From positions 1 through 11,428 of the forward strand of contig JAFTPY010000118.1 in NCBI GenBank assembly GCA_017463035.1: a stretch of 11,428 bases of DNA, written 5' to 3'. A program made the translations under genes and the position numbers. Under the pieces are notes generated by a model that ran no database searches, had not been told where the DNA came from, and worked only from the letters and a program-made list of their open reading frames with translations. Shown here piece after piece: positions 1 through 6,793 of this stretch. Source of the DNA: Lachnospiraceae bacterium. Lineage in GTDB: Bacteria > Bacillota > Clostridia > Lachnospirales > Lachnospiraceae. Numbering within the stretch: the stretch's first letter is position 1; each line of letters opens with the position of its first letter.

Positions 1-77
1 AGCGATTTTTTGAATTATTTTGAAAATCTTGTTTTTAAAAACTTTTCGTTTTTTCGCTTCGTTTCGACAGCTTACAC

Positions 78-106
78 AGTATAACACCGAAGTGTTTTTC
101 TGTCAA
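78..106 (-). promoter_or_regulatory. Strong sigma-A promoter reading off the left edge
   Basis: Read on the minus strand, a perfect -35 box TTGACA (101-106) is separated by 17 bases from a -10 box TATACT (78-83). The expected start of transcription is near position 71. Upstream of the -35 box, about 107-140, there are phased A-tracts that resemble an UP element. The transcript would run leftward through an AT-rich leader containing the 12-base palindrome GTTTTTAAAAAC (31-42) and out of the window. Seen directly: the boxes, spacing and A-tracts. Inferred: such a promoter next to tRNA genes often drives an rRNA operon or other stable RNA, but the target lies outside the window. No open frame or RNA gene is recognisable in 1-77. 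Confidence 0.8.
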
Positions 107-155
107 TACCTTTTTTCAACTTTTTTCATTTTTGAAAATCTGTCTCAAAAAGGAA

Positions 156-244
156 CGGAGAAAGAGGGATTTGAACCCTCGCGCCGCTATTAACGACCTA
201 CTCCCTTTCCAGGGGAGCCCCTTCAGCCGCTTGGGTATTTCTCC
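156..244 (-). tRNA. tRNA-Ser (anticodon GGA)
   Basis: The minus strand folds into a class II tRNA with a long variable arm, as expected for serine. The acceptor stem pairs GGAGAAA (238-244) with TTTCTCC (157-163) and the discriminator base is G (156). The anticodon arm is CTCCC-CTGGAAA-GGGAG, giving anticodon GGA for UCC/UCU codons. The T arm is GAGGG-TTCAAAT-CCCTC. No 3' CCA is encoded; the bases that follow are TTCC, so CCA must be added by nucleotidyltransferase. It lies about 66 bases downstream of a second serine tRNA and is probably co-transcribed with it. A short T-run after the gene (147-151 on the plus strand as A's) may help transcription end. Confidence 0.96.
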
Positions 245-310
245 GGATGCTGACATAATGTCATTATTTAATTCCATGTTCCGGAAGAAGTCTGTCTACC
301 ATCTTCCTAG

Positions 311-396
311 CGGAGAATGTGGGATTCGAACCCACGGTCCCTTTCGGAATCACTGGTTTTCAAGACCAGCCCCTTAAACCACTCGGGCAACTCTCC
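311..396 (-). tRNA. tRNA-Ser (anticodon TGA)
   Basis: On the minus strand the acceptor stem pairs GGAGAGT (390-396) with ATTCTCC (312-318), including one G-U pair, and the discriminator is G (311). The anticodon arm CTGGT-CTTGAAA-ACCAG gives anticodon TGA, reading UCA and related serine codons. The T arm is GTGGG-TTCGAAT-CCCAC, and a long variable arm confirms class II. CCA is not encoded. This is the promoter-proximal member of the serine tRNA pair. Directly 3' of it, a six-base inverted repeat (GGAAGA 283-288 with TCTTCC 302-307) and a TGACAT-A-ATGTCA palindrome (251-263) lie in the 66-base spacer before the next tRNA and could mark precursor processing. Confidence 0.96.
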
Positions 397-409
397 GAAA
401 CAGTGCTTG

Positions 410-441
410 ATTATAGTACCACGAAACCTTTTTTATGTCAA
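410..441 (-). promoter_or_regulatory. Promoter of the tRNA-Ser pair
   Basis: On the minus strand a consensus -35 box TTGACA (436-441) faces two overlapping -10 candidates: TACTAT (413-418) at the ideal 17-base spacing, and the better match TATAAT (410-415) at a long 20-base spacing. Transcription would start just before the tRNA-Ser(TGA) gene at 396. The promoter begins about 20 bases after the uvrC stop codon, and I see no convincing terminator between them, so read-through from uvrC is possible. A 9-base inverted repeat, AGTGCTTGA (402-410) and TCAAGCACT (438-446), embraces the promoter and overlaps both boxes. Confidence 0.75.
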
Positions 442-460
442 GCACTTTTTTACATTTTTT

Positions 461-2302
461 TTACTTCTTTTTTTGAAAGAAAGTATACACCGCATGTGCC
501 GCTGCTGCATTCATAGAATCTACCGCTGCCAGTTCCTCTTCTGTTGCTTCACGAATAGCCTCCTGGCTTCCGAATGCCTTCATCAATGCCCTGCGTCTGG
601 TCGGCCCGATACCTTCAATTTCATCTAATATAGAACGAACCTGTTCTTTCCCGCGCAAAGAACGGTGATACTCAATCGCAAACCGATGGGTCTCGTCTTG
701 GATACGGGTCAACAAACGAAAGCCTTCCCCGTGCTGGTTCATCGGTAACTCTTCATTATGAAAATACAGACCTCTCGTGCGGTGCTTATCATCCTTTACC
801 ATACCGCATACCGGTATATTAATTCCCAATTCATAAAGCACCTGCTCCGCAATGTTTACCTGTCCTTTCCCTCCGTCCATTAAGATCAAGTCAGGGAACT
901 TGGAGAACTTCTCCTCCGTTCCTTCTTCCAATTCCTTTAATCCGTGAGAAAAGCGGCGGGTCAACACCTCCCGCATGCTGGCATAGTCATCAGACCCTTG
1001 GACGGTTTTAATTCTGAACTTACGATACTCTGCCTTGTTCGGTCTTCCGTTTTCAAATACCACCATAGAAGCCACAGAAGCAAAACCTGCCGTATTGGAG
1101 ATATCGAAGGATTCTGTTCTGCCCAATTCCGGCAGTCCCAAAAGCTCCGCGATTTCGTCTGCCGCACCCTTTGTTTTTTTCTCCTCCGCAGCAATCTTTT
1201 CCGCATCCTTTTGTAATACCATAGATGCATTTTTCTCCGCCAGCTCTACCAGACGTTCCTTCTCGCCTTTTTTCGGAACGAGAATCTTCACCCTTCGTCC
1301 GGAACGCTCCGATAAATAGTTTTCCAACAGTTCTCTCTCTTCAATCTCTTCCGATAATAACAACTCCTTCGGAATATGCGGAGTTCCTCCGTAAAATTGT
1401 TTTATGAATTCCTGCAAAACAAAAGCCCGGTCTTCGTCCTCCACTCCGGTCAGATAAAAATGCTCTCTCCCGATCATCTTTCCTTCTCTGACAAAGAACA
1501 CCTGCACTACAGCCTCTTCCCCCGCCGTAGCGATAGCCGCAATGTCCCGGTCCACCGTCAAATCTGCATCTGCCTTCTGACGTTCCGCCATACGGTGTAC
1601 ACTATTTAATAAGTCTCTGTATTCCGCAGCCTTCTCAAACTCCAGGTTCATAGAAGCTTCTTTCATCAACTGTTCCAATCGTTTTGTAATTAAAGAAAGA
1701 TTTCCTCCCAGAAAAGCCATTACCTGTTCAATGGCTGCTCCATACTCTTCCCGGGAGATTTCACCCTGACACGGTGCCTTACACTGTCCGATATGATAGT
1801 ATAAACACGGTCGGTTACTTTTCTCCTTCGGAAGATTTAAATTGCAATTCCGAATCTGATAGGTCTTCTTTAACAAATCCAAGGTATCCTTTACCGCCTG
1901 CCCGCTGGTGTACGGTCCGAAATACTTCGCCTTATCTTTCCCTCGGGAGCGTGCAAACAACACCCGCGGAAACGGTTCGTTTACCGTCACCCGGATGTAA
2001 GGATAATGCTTATCGTCCTTTAGCATGGTATTATACTTCGGGCGATGTTCTTTGATTAAGTTGCATTCCAGTACCAATGCTTCCATTTCGGAATCCACCA
2101 CAATATACTCAAACCGTGCCACCAGGGACACCATCTTCTGTATCTTCGGCGACAGATTCCGGCTGCTTTGGAAATACTGGCGCACACGATTCTTCAGACT
2201 GATTGCCTTTCCTACATATATAATCGCATCCGACTTATCGTGCATAATATAAACTCCCGGCTTAGCCGGGAGCTTTTTTAACTCTTCTTCGATATCAAAC
2301 AT
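461..2302 (-). CDS. uvrC: UvrABC excision nuclease subunit C
   Basis: UvrC makes both incisions around a bulky DNA lesion after UvrA and UvrB have located it (nucleotide excision repair). The 613-residue product has the full family layout. An N-terminal GIY-YIG nuclease (about 14-95) carries PGVY (15-18), YVGKA (29-33), R39, E79 and N91, and makes the 3' cut. Four cysteines (C153, C166, C174, C178) match the iron-sulfur ligands of the family. A UVR/UvrB-binding helix pair lies at about 205-238. The RNase H-like 5' nuclease has D400 (FDISN), D476 (LMDGGKGQ) and H539 (DETHRFA). Helix-hairpin-helix DNA-binding motifs end the protein (about 556-610, IEGIGPTRRRALMKAFGS). The ATG at 2302 is preceded by GGAGGTGG (2307-2314). 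It starts 26 bases after the ftsH stop, so the two are likely co-transcribed. Codons 9-17 form a perfect hairpin (see the terminator-like entry at 2254-2279). Length and key residues look intact. Confidence 0.98.
   Translation of the reverse strand: MFDIEEELKKLPAKPGVYIMHDKSDAIIYVGKAISLKNRVRQYFQSSRNLSPKIQKMVSLVARFEYIVVDSEMEALVLECNLIKEHRPKYNTMLKDDKHYPYIRVTVNEPFPRVLFARSRGKDKAKYFGPYTSGQAVKDTLDLLKKTYQIRNCNLNLPKEKSNRPCLYYHIGQCKAPCQGEISREEYGAAIEQVMAFLGGNLSLITKRLEQLMKEASMNLEFEKAAEYRDLLNSVHRMAERQKADADLTVDRDIAAIATAGEEAVVQVFFVREGKMIGREHFYLTGVEDEDRAFVLQEFIKQFYGGTPHIPKELLLSEEIEERELLENYLSERSGRRVKILVPKKGEKERLVELAEKNASMVLQKDAEKIAAEEKKTKGAADEIAELLGLPELGRTESFDISNTAGFASVASMVVFENGRPNKAEYRKFRIKTVQGSDDYASMREVLTRRFSHGLKELEEGTEEKFSKFPDLILMDGGKGQVNIAEQVLYELGINIPVCGMVKDDKHRTRGLYFHNEELPMNQHGEGFRLLTRIQDETHRFAIEYHRSLRGKEQVRSILDEIEGIGPTRRRALMKAFGSQEAIREATEEELAAVDSMNAAAAHAVYTFFQKKK
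2254..2279 (+). terminator. Terminator-like hairpin inside the uvrC start region
   Basis: The plus strand has a perfect 8-base stem, CTCCCGGC (2254-2261) and GCCGGGAG (2265-2272), with a three-base loop, followed by C and six T's (2274-2279). That is the form of an intrinsic terminator for transcripts moving rightward, antisense to uvrC. On the sense strand the same hairpin lies in uvrC codons about 9-17 (LPAKPGVY) and is followed only by a broken U tract. Function is inferred from form alone; the conserved protein motif may force part of this sequence. Confidence 0.35.
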
Positions 2303-2328
2303 AAGGCCACCTCCGTATTCGTGCAGTC

Positions 2329-4344
2329 TTATTCCTCGGTGTTCTTCTCCTCGTCAGCTTCGGTTACCCCTTCCGCTTCGTTCATTTCATCTTCAACCAC
2401 AGCATCAAAGAACCTTTTTTCTTCCTTTGTATCACTGTCCTTCTTCTCCTCCGAATCTTCCTCCGGCTCCGGCAAGCCCTTCACCTCACGGTAAATCTTC
2501 ATAAACTCCTTACCGGTGATGGTTTCCTTTTCAAACAGAAACTCCGCAATCTTATCCAACACATCTCTGTTCTCGGATAACATCTTATACGCCTTATCGT
2601 AGCATTCTTTCAACAGTTCCATCACTTCATTGTCAATCAGAGCCGCAGTAGCATCGGCACAATTCTGTACCGGTCTGCCGTCCAGATAACGATTCTGCAC
2701 CGACTCAAGCCCCATAAGACCGAACTTCTCGGACATACCGTACTGGGTAATCATAGCACGGGCAATGGAGGTTGCCTTCTCGATGTCATTGGAGGCACCG
2801 GTGGTAGCCTTTCCGAATACCAGCTCCTCTGCTGCACGTCCGCCGAACAAGGTCACAAGGCGGGCTACCAGTTCATCCTTATGCATTAAATACTTCTCTT
2901 CTTCCGGCACTTGCATTACATATCCCAAAGCCCCCATGGTGCGCGGCACAATGGTAATCTTCTGCACCGGCTCCGCATTCTTATCCAGACAGGCAATCAG
3001 GGCATGACCCACCTCATGGTACGCCACAATCTGCTTTTCTTCTTTTCCTAATATACGGTCTTTCTTTTCCTTACCGGCAATGACTACCTCCACGGATTCA
3101 AACAAATCCGCCTGCGTCACCACGGTACGTCCCTGCTTTACCGCAAGAATAGCCGCTTCATTAATTATATTGGCCAAATCGGAGCCTACCGCACCTGAAG
3201 TCGCCATAGCAATTTCTTCTAAGTTTACGGAATCATGCATCAGCACGTGCTTTGCATGTACCTTTAAAATATCAATACGTCCCTTTAAATCCGGCTTATC
3301 CACAATAATTCTGCGGTCAAAACGTCCCGGACGCAAAAGTGCCTTGTCCAAAACCTCCGGTCGGTTGGTTGCCGCCAGAATCACAAGCCCCTTAGAGGTA
3401 TCAAAACCATCCATTTCAGAAAGAAGCTGATTCAAGGTCTGCTCACGCTCATCGTTTCCGCCGCCGTAGTGAGAATCACGACTCTTACCGATAGCATCCA
3501 CCTCATCAATAAAGATGATACACGGAGCCTGCGCCTGTGCCTGCTTAAACAAATCACGAACACGGGACGCACCGACACCTACAAACATTTCTACAAAATC
3601 AGAACCTGACAGGGAGAAAAACGGAACCTTTGCTTCTCCGGCCACTGCCTTTGCCAACAAGGTCTTACCGGTACCCGGAGGTCCTACCAAAAGAGCACCC
3701 TTCGGAAGCTTTGCACCGATACGGGTATACTTACCCGGATTGTGAAGAAAATCCACCATCTCCGTCAGAGACTCCTTCGCCTCCTCCTGACCTGCCACAT
3801 CCTTAAAGGTGACACCGGTTTCCTTTTCTACATATACTTTGGCATTGCTCTTCCCGACCCCCATCATGCCGCCGCTGCTTTTACTGAACATACGGAACAC
3901 AAAAAACATAACACCGTAAATCAGCGCAAACATAAGCACCGTACTGAGAATAGAGCTTAATATCGAATCCGTCTTATCCACCGTCACACGACTGTAAGTC
4001 ACACCCGCCGCCGCACAACGTTCCTGTATTTTATTTCCGTCCTCTAAAATGCCGGTATAATAGGTCACCATAAGTGTCGGAAGTGCCTGTGACTCCTGCT
4101 TCGGAATAATCAAAATCCGTCCGCTGTCCGAATCAATTTGGACTTCTGAAACCATTCCGCCCTCCAGCATTGTAATAAAATCATTGTAGGCGATTTTCTT
4201 ATTGGTACTTTCATCGATTTTATGCGACATATAGAAAAAGGTCAATACCAAAAACAACGCAACAACGAGACAAAAAAGCATCCCGCTCTTATTGTTCTGC
4301 TGGCCTTTCCCTTTCTTATCGTTATTATTTCCCGTCTCTCCCAT
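2329..4344 (-). CDS. ftsH: ATP-dependent membrane zinc metalloprotease FtsH
   Basis: FtsH is a hexameric inner-membrane AAA+ protease that extracts and degrades misassembled membrane proteins and selected regulators. The 671-residue protein has two membrane helices (about 22-40 and 127-152) flanking a roughly 85-residue external domain. The AAA+ module carries Walker A GPPGTGKT (221-228), the FVGVGA pore loop (254-259), Walker B IIFIDEVDA (276-284) and the second region of homology with TNRPEVLDKALLRPGRFDR (326-344), including the arginine-finger residues. The protease active site HEVGH (443-447) supplies two zinc-ligand histidines and the catalytic glutamate; D520 (GASNDIEKAT) is the likely third ligand. 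After about residue 625 the tail is strongly acidic and low in complexity, which is common but variable in the family. The ATG at 4344 is preceded by AGAGG (4352-4356) at about 7 bases. It has its own promoter and is probably co-transcribed with uvrC downstream. Confidence 0.98.
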   Translation of the reverse strand: MGETGNNNDKKGKGQQNNKSGMLFCLVVALFLVLTFFYMSHKIDESTNKKIAYNDFITMLEGGMVSEVQIDSDSGRILIIPKQESQALPTLMVTYYTGILEDGNKIQERCAAAGVTYSRVTVDKTDSILSSILSTVLMFALIYGVMFFVFRMFSKSSGGMMGVGKSNAKVYVEKETGVTFKDVAGQEEAKESLTEMVDFLHNPGKYTRIGAKLPKGALLVGPPGTGKTLLAKAVAGEAKVPFFSLSGSDFVEMFVGVGASRVRDLFKQAQAQAPCIIFIDEVDAIGKSRDSHYGGGNDEREQTLNQLLSEMDGFDTSKGLVILAATNRPEVLDKALLRPGRFDRRIIVDKPDLKGRIDILKVHAKHVLMHDSVNLEEIAMATSGAVGSDLANIINEAAILAVKQGRTVVTQADLFESVEVVIAGKEKKDRILGKEEKQIVAYHEVGHALIACLDKNAEPVQKITIVPRTMGALGYVMQVPEEEKYLMHKDELVARLVTLFGGRAAEELVFGKATTGASNDIEKATSIARAMITQYGMSEKFGLMGLESVQNRYLDGRPVQNCADATAALIDNEVMELLKECYDKAYKMLSENRDVLDKIAEFLFEKETITGKEFMKIYREVKGLPEPEEDSEEKKDSDTKEEKRFFDAVVEDEMNEAEGVTEADEEKNTEE

Positions 4345-4387
4345 GATTTTTCCTCTCTTTTCCTTGCTTTCCCAACCTTATCATCCT

Positions 4388-4408
4388 CAGGACCGTCCCC
4401 CTGTCCTG
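4388..4408 (-). repeat. Possible dispersed GGACAGGGGGACGGTCC element in the ftsH leader
   Basis: The ftsH 5' leader contains a short inverted repeat, CAGGAC (4403-4408) and GTCCTG (4388-4393) on the minus strand, around the G-rich loop AGGGGGACG. From memory, sequences of the form GGACAGGGGGACGGT(T/C)CC recur as dispersed short repeats in many clostridial genomes. Only one copy is present here, so repeat status cannot be shown from this window. As RNA it could form a small hairpin about 37 to 57 bases upstream of the start codon's binding site region. Confidence 0.35.
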
Positions 4409-4429
4409 CAAAGGCACCATCCTACGCTT

Positions 4430-4458
4430 ATTATATAGGCACATACTTTTTAAATCAA
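4430..4458 (-). promoter_or_regulatory. Promoter of ftsH-uvrC
   Basis: On the minus strand, -35 TTGATT (4453-4458) and a perfect -10 TATAAT (4430-4435) are 17 bases apart. The start of transcription should be near 4423, which gives a leader of about 78 bases before the ftsH ATG. The promoter lies downstream of the terminator that ends the MerR-type gene, so ftsH-uvrC forms a separate unit. No CIRCE or CtsR-like operator is recognisable near it. Confidence 0.82.
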
Positions 4459-4505
4459 TAGCAGAACACTAAATTTTCACAAAAAAACAATAAACTTTTA
4501 TAATC

Positions 4506-4546
4506 GCAAAAAGACCGGGCCGTGTCATCCCGTACACAGCCCGGCT
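4506..4546 (-). terminator. Intrinsic terminator after the MerR-type gene
   Basis: On the minus strand, CCGGGC-U-GUGU (4534-4544 region) pairs with ACAC-G-GCCCGG (4515-4525), an 11-pair stem with one U-G pair and an eight-base loop. It is followed by TCTTTTTG (T-run at 4508-4512). It begins about 18 bases after the stop codon of the MerR-type gene and separates it from ftsH. Confidence 0.88.
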
Positions 4547-4563
4547 TTCGTTTCCATACTCTA

Positions 4564-5250
4564 TTAACGCAACGGATGCAGTTTCCCGCAAAAGAAGCTC
4601 CTTTCCCGGCTTGCTCCCGGCTGCTTACCCACAGCTCTGGCCTGTTGGTACTCGCGAATGGTTCTGTCCAGACGACGATACCGTTCTTCTTCCTTTTCCT
4701 CCTGCTGGCGAAACAAAAAGCGAAGTTCCCTCGCCATGCGTTCCGATACTCCGTCCTCAATTTTTTGTGTCAGATGCTCATTATTTTTCTGCAGTAGTTC
4801 CCCCAACCATTTTGTCATCCCTTCCTGCAACATTCGTACACCATCCGTTCGTTCCTCCGGCACTGTAAGAATTCCGTTTCCCGGCTCACCGACACATAGC
4901 GGCAATTCTTCTTTCTCCGTTACGGATGCGGCTTCTTTTCCGCAAAACACAGTCTCCTGCTCTGCCTCCATCCCACTGATCCGCTCCTTAAGCTCCTGAA
5001 GTTTTTCATCCGAAAGGGCCGCCACTGCCGTCATCCGTTCCCCCATCGCTTTAATTTGCCGCAAACCGAACCCCGCCTCCTTCAGTCGCTTCACATTTCG
5101 AAACATAACAAGCTGTGTTTCTTCATAATAGCGGTGTCCCGCGGCATTTCGCGGCACCTCCAAGCCCAACTGATTCTCCCAATACCGCAATGTATATACT
5201 TCCGTTTCCAGTTCCTCTGCCGCTTCCGACACCTGATATATTTTTTCCAT
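4564..5250 (-). CDS. MerR-type HTH protein with C-terminal coiled coil
   Basis: The 228-residue product begins with a MerR-family winged helix-turn-helix: YQVSEAAEELE (5-15), the LRYWE signature (21-25), a RYY wing (40-42) and the second helix pair RLKEAGFGLRQIKAM (55-69). After the DNA-binding domain comes a short helix (about 81-96), then a low-complexity linker (about 97-135). A long charged helix with coiled-coil character (about 138-205) leads into a basic tail. There is no cysteine pattern typical of metal sensors and no effector-binding GyrI-like domain. HTH plus coiled coil resembles the architecture of Bacillus RacA and of phage-type MerR/DUF3967 proteins, but I do not assign orthology. 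The gene stands alone between two terminators, with its own promoter. The ATG at 5250 follows a purine-rich AGGAAAGGGG at about 8 bases. DNA binding is well supported; targets and role are unknown. Confidence 0.88.
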   Translation of the reverse strand: MEKIYQVSEAAEELETEVYTLRYWENQLGLEVPRNAAGHRYYEETQLVMFRNVKRLKEAGFGLRQIKAMGERMTAVAALSDEKLQELKERISGMEAEQETVFCGKEAASVTEKEELPLCVGEPGNGILTVPEERTDGVRMLQEGMTKWLGELLQKNNEHLTQKIEDGVSERMARELRFLFRQQEEKEEERYRRLDRTIREYQQARAVGKQPGASRERSFFCGKLHPLR

Positions 5251-5316
5251 ATATTCTGCCCCTTTCCTTGTTCCTTTTTATTTCCCACCCTATATCTTAC
5301 GCCTGTCCGCTCAAAC

Positions 5317-5346
5317 AGTATAACGAAAAAAAGAACAGATACGCAA
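5317..5346 (-). promoter_or_regulatory. Candidate promoter of the MerR-type gene, inside the dnaB terminator
   Basis: On the minus strand a -10 box TATACT (5317-5322) lies 18 bases from a weak -35 candidate TTGCGT (5341-5346), which matches only the TTG of the consensus. The -35 candidate coincides with the loop and upper stem of the dnaB terminator hairpin. The start would be near 5310, giving a leader of about 60 bases to the ATG at 5250. The -10 box is convincing; the -35 is not. Confidence 0.55.
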
Positions 5347-5356
5347 GTATCTGTTC
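5326..5356 (-). terminator. Intrinsic terminator after dnaB
   Basis: A perfect 10-base stem on the minus strand, GAACAGATAC (5347-5356) with GTATCTGTTC (5333-5342) and a TTGC loop, is followed by seven T's (5326-5332). It lies about 65 bases after the dnaB stop codon and ends the gdpP-rplI-dnaB unit. Confidence 0.93.
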
Positions 5357-5421
5357 CCAGTTTTTTCCATTTTGACACGCCTTAATAAAACATAAACCGA
5401 CAAATCATGACAAAATTCCGA

Positions 5422-6762
5422 TTAATGCTTTCGGTTATCCAAGTTTGCAAACTTGGTATATTGTCCCAACCATGCCAGCTTTACCGTACCTGTCGGGCCG
5501 TTTCTTTGCTTTGCGATAATGATTTCGGAAACACCCGGTTCTTCACACTTTTCCTTCGTATAATACTCATCACGGTAAATGAACATTACAACGTCCGCGT
5601 CCTGCTCGATTGCTCCCGACTCTCGAAGGTCGGACAAAATCGGCCGCTTGTCATCTCGCTTTTCCACATCACGGGAAAGCTGGGATAACGCAATGCACGG
5701 ACAATTGATGTCACGGGCAAGTGCCTTTAAAGAGCGGGAAATCTCGGAGATTTCCTGCTGTCTGGACTCCGAACGCCGTCCGGCAGACATAAGCTGCAGG
5801 TAGTCGATAATAATCAGGCCCAGATTCTTCTCCAGCTTGAACTTTCTGCATTTCGAACGTAACTCCTGTATGGAGATACCCGGCGTATCATCAATAAACA
5901 ACGGGGCCTCACCGGTAATCTTTGCACTCTCCACCAACTTCGTCCAGTCATCCTCCTTTAAGTCACCGGTACGAATCGCCTGAGAATCCACCTTGGAATT
6001 CATGGCCAAAATACGGTTAACCAACTGGGTGCGGGACATCTCCAAACTAAAAATAGCCGTCGGCACTTTACTCTTTAGCGCGACATACTCCGCAATATTC
6101 AATACAAACGCCGTCTTTCCCATAGACGGACGTGCGGCAATCAGAATCAAATCCGTTCGCTGCAATCCTGCGGTCTTATAGTCCAAATCATAGAAGCCGG
6201 TAGCGATACCCGTTACCGAACCGCGATTCTTGGACGCATTCTCAATACTTTCGATGGCTTTAATTACAATACTGCGGATATCTTCAACATCACCGCTTCC
6301 CCTCTTCTGTATCAAATCAAAAATCTGCTTTTCCGTATCCGCCAGAATTTCGTTGGTATCCTTTTTGCCGAGATAACAATCGTTGGCAATGGACTCGGTT
6401 ACCTTAATGGTTCTGCGCTTCAGTGCATGATTCTTCACAATTTCCGCATAATAGCGCACATTGGCAGACGTCGGAACCGAACCGACCAGTTCGGTAAAAT
6501 ACTTTAGCTCATAGGTTTCCGGCGGGGCATCCTTTTCCTTTAAACGGTTCTGTACCGTAAGGATATCTGCCGGCTTTCCATCATTAAACAATCCTGTTAT
6601 TATTTCAAACAAAAGGCCGTACATCGGATTATAAAAATCCTCCCGCGTCAGCATCTCCGCAACGGTCATAATCGCATCCCGGTCCATTAGCATGGAACCG
6701 ATAACCGATTGCTCCGCTTCCGTACTGTGCGGCATCACACGCTTTATCAGTGCCTCATCCAT
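5422..6762 (-). CDS. dnaB: Replicative DNA helicase DnaB (DnaC in Bacillus naming)
   Basis: DnaB is the hexameric 5'-3' helicase that unwinds the replication fork and contacts primase. From the ATG at 6762 the product has 446 residues, normal for the family. The N-terminal helical domain spans about 8-108, with HSTEAEQSVIGSML at its start. A linker leads to the RecA-like motor: Walker A ARPSMGKT (210-217), SLEMS (239-243), Walker B LIIIDYLQLM (316-325), the LSQLSRDVEKR segment (359-369), SDLRESGAIEQDAD (377-390) and the arginine-finger region QRNGPTG (419-425). No intein interrupts it. The open frame extends two codons up to a TTG (6766-6768), but GAGAGGG (6771-6777) is 8 bases from the ATG and only about 2 from the TTG, so I choose the ATG. 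It follows rplI by 31 bases and is the last gene of the gdpP-rplI-dnaB unit. Confidence 0.97.
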   Translation of the reverse strand: MDEALIKRVMPHSTEAEQSVIGSMLMDRDAIMTVAEMLTREDFYNPMYGLLFEIITGLFNDGKPADILTVQNRLKEKDAPPETYELKYFTELVGSVPTSANVRYYAEIVKNHALKRRTIKVTESIANDCYLGKKDTNEILADTEKQIFDLIQKRGSGDVEDIRSIVIKAIESIENASKNRGSVTGIATGFYDLDYKTAGLQRTDLILIAARPSMGKTAFVLNIAEYVALKSKVPTAIFSLEMSRTQLVNRILAMNSKVDSQAIRTGDLKEDDWTKLVESAKITGEAPLFIDDTPGISIQELRSKCRKFKLEKNLGLIIIDYLQLMSAGRRSESRQQEISEISRSLKALARDINCPCIALSQLSRDVEKRDDKRPILSDLRESGAIEQDADVVMFIYRDEYYTKEKCEEPGVSEIIIAKQRNGPTGTVKLAWLGQYTKFANLDNRKH

Positions 6763-6770
6763 CCGCAAAA

Positions 6771-6777
6771 CCCTCTC
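6771..6777 (-). promoter_or_regulatory. Ribosome binding site deciding the dnaB start
   Basis: GAGAGGG on the minus strand lies 8 bases before the ATG at 6762. The TTG at 6768, two codons earlier in the same frame, would leave only about two bases between site and codon. Confidence 0.75.
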
Positions 6778-6793
6778 ATCCTGTGCACTTACT

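Noticed and set aside
132..628. Short plus-strand open frames over the left end of the window
   Set aside because: They run through the two serine tRNA genes on the opposite strand and the 3' end of uvrC, with no ribosome binding sites. Their peptides are typical antisense-tRNA artefacts.
944..2252. Several 60-94 codon plus-strand frames opposite uvrC
   Set aside because: They mirror the codon structure of uvrC, lack ribosome binding sites and resemble no protein family.
4564..5250. MerR-type gene as a classical metal or drug sensor
   Set aside because: It lacks the metal-binding cysteine layout and any GyrI-like or other effector domain; the C-terminal half is coiled coil and linker.
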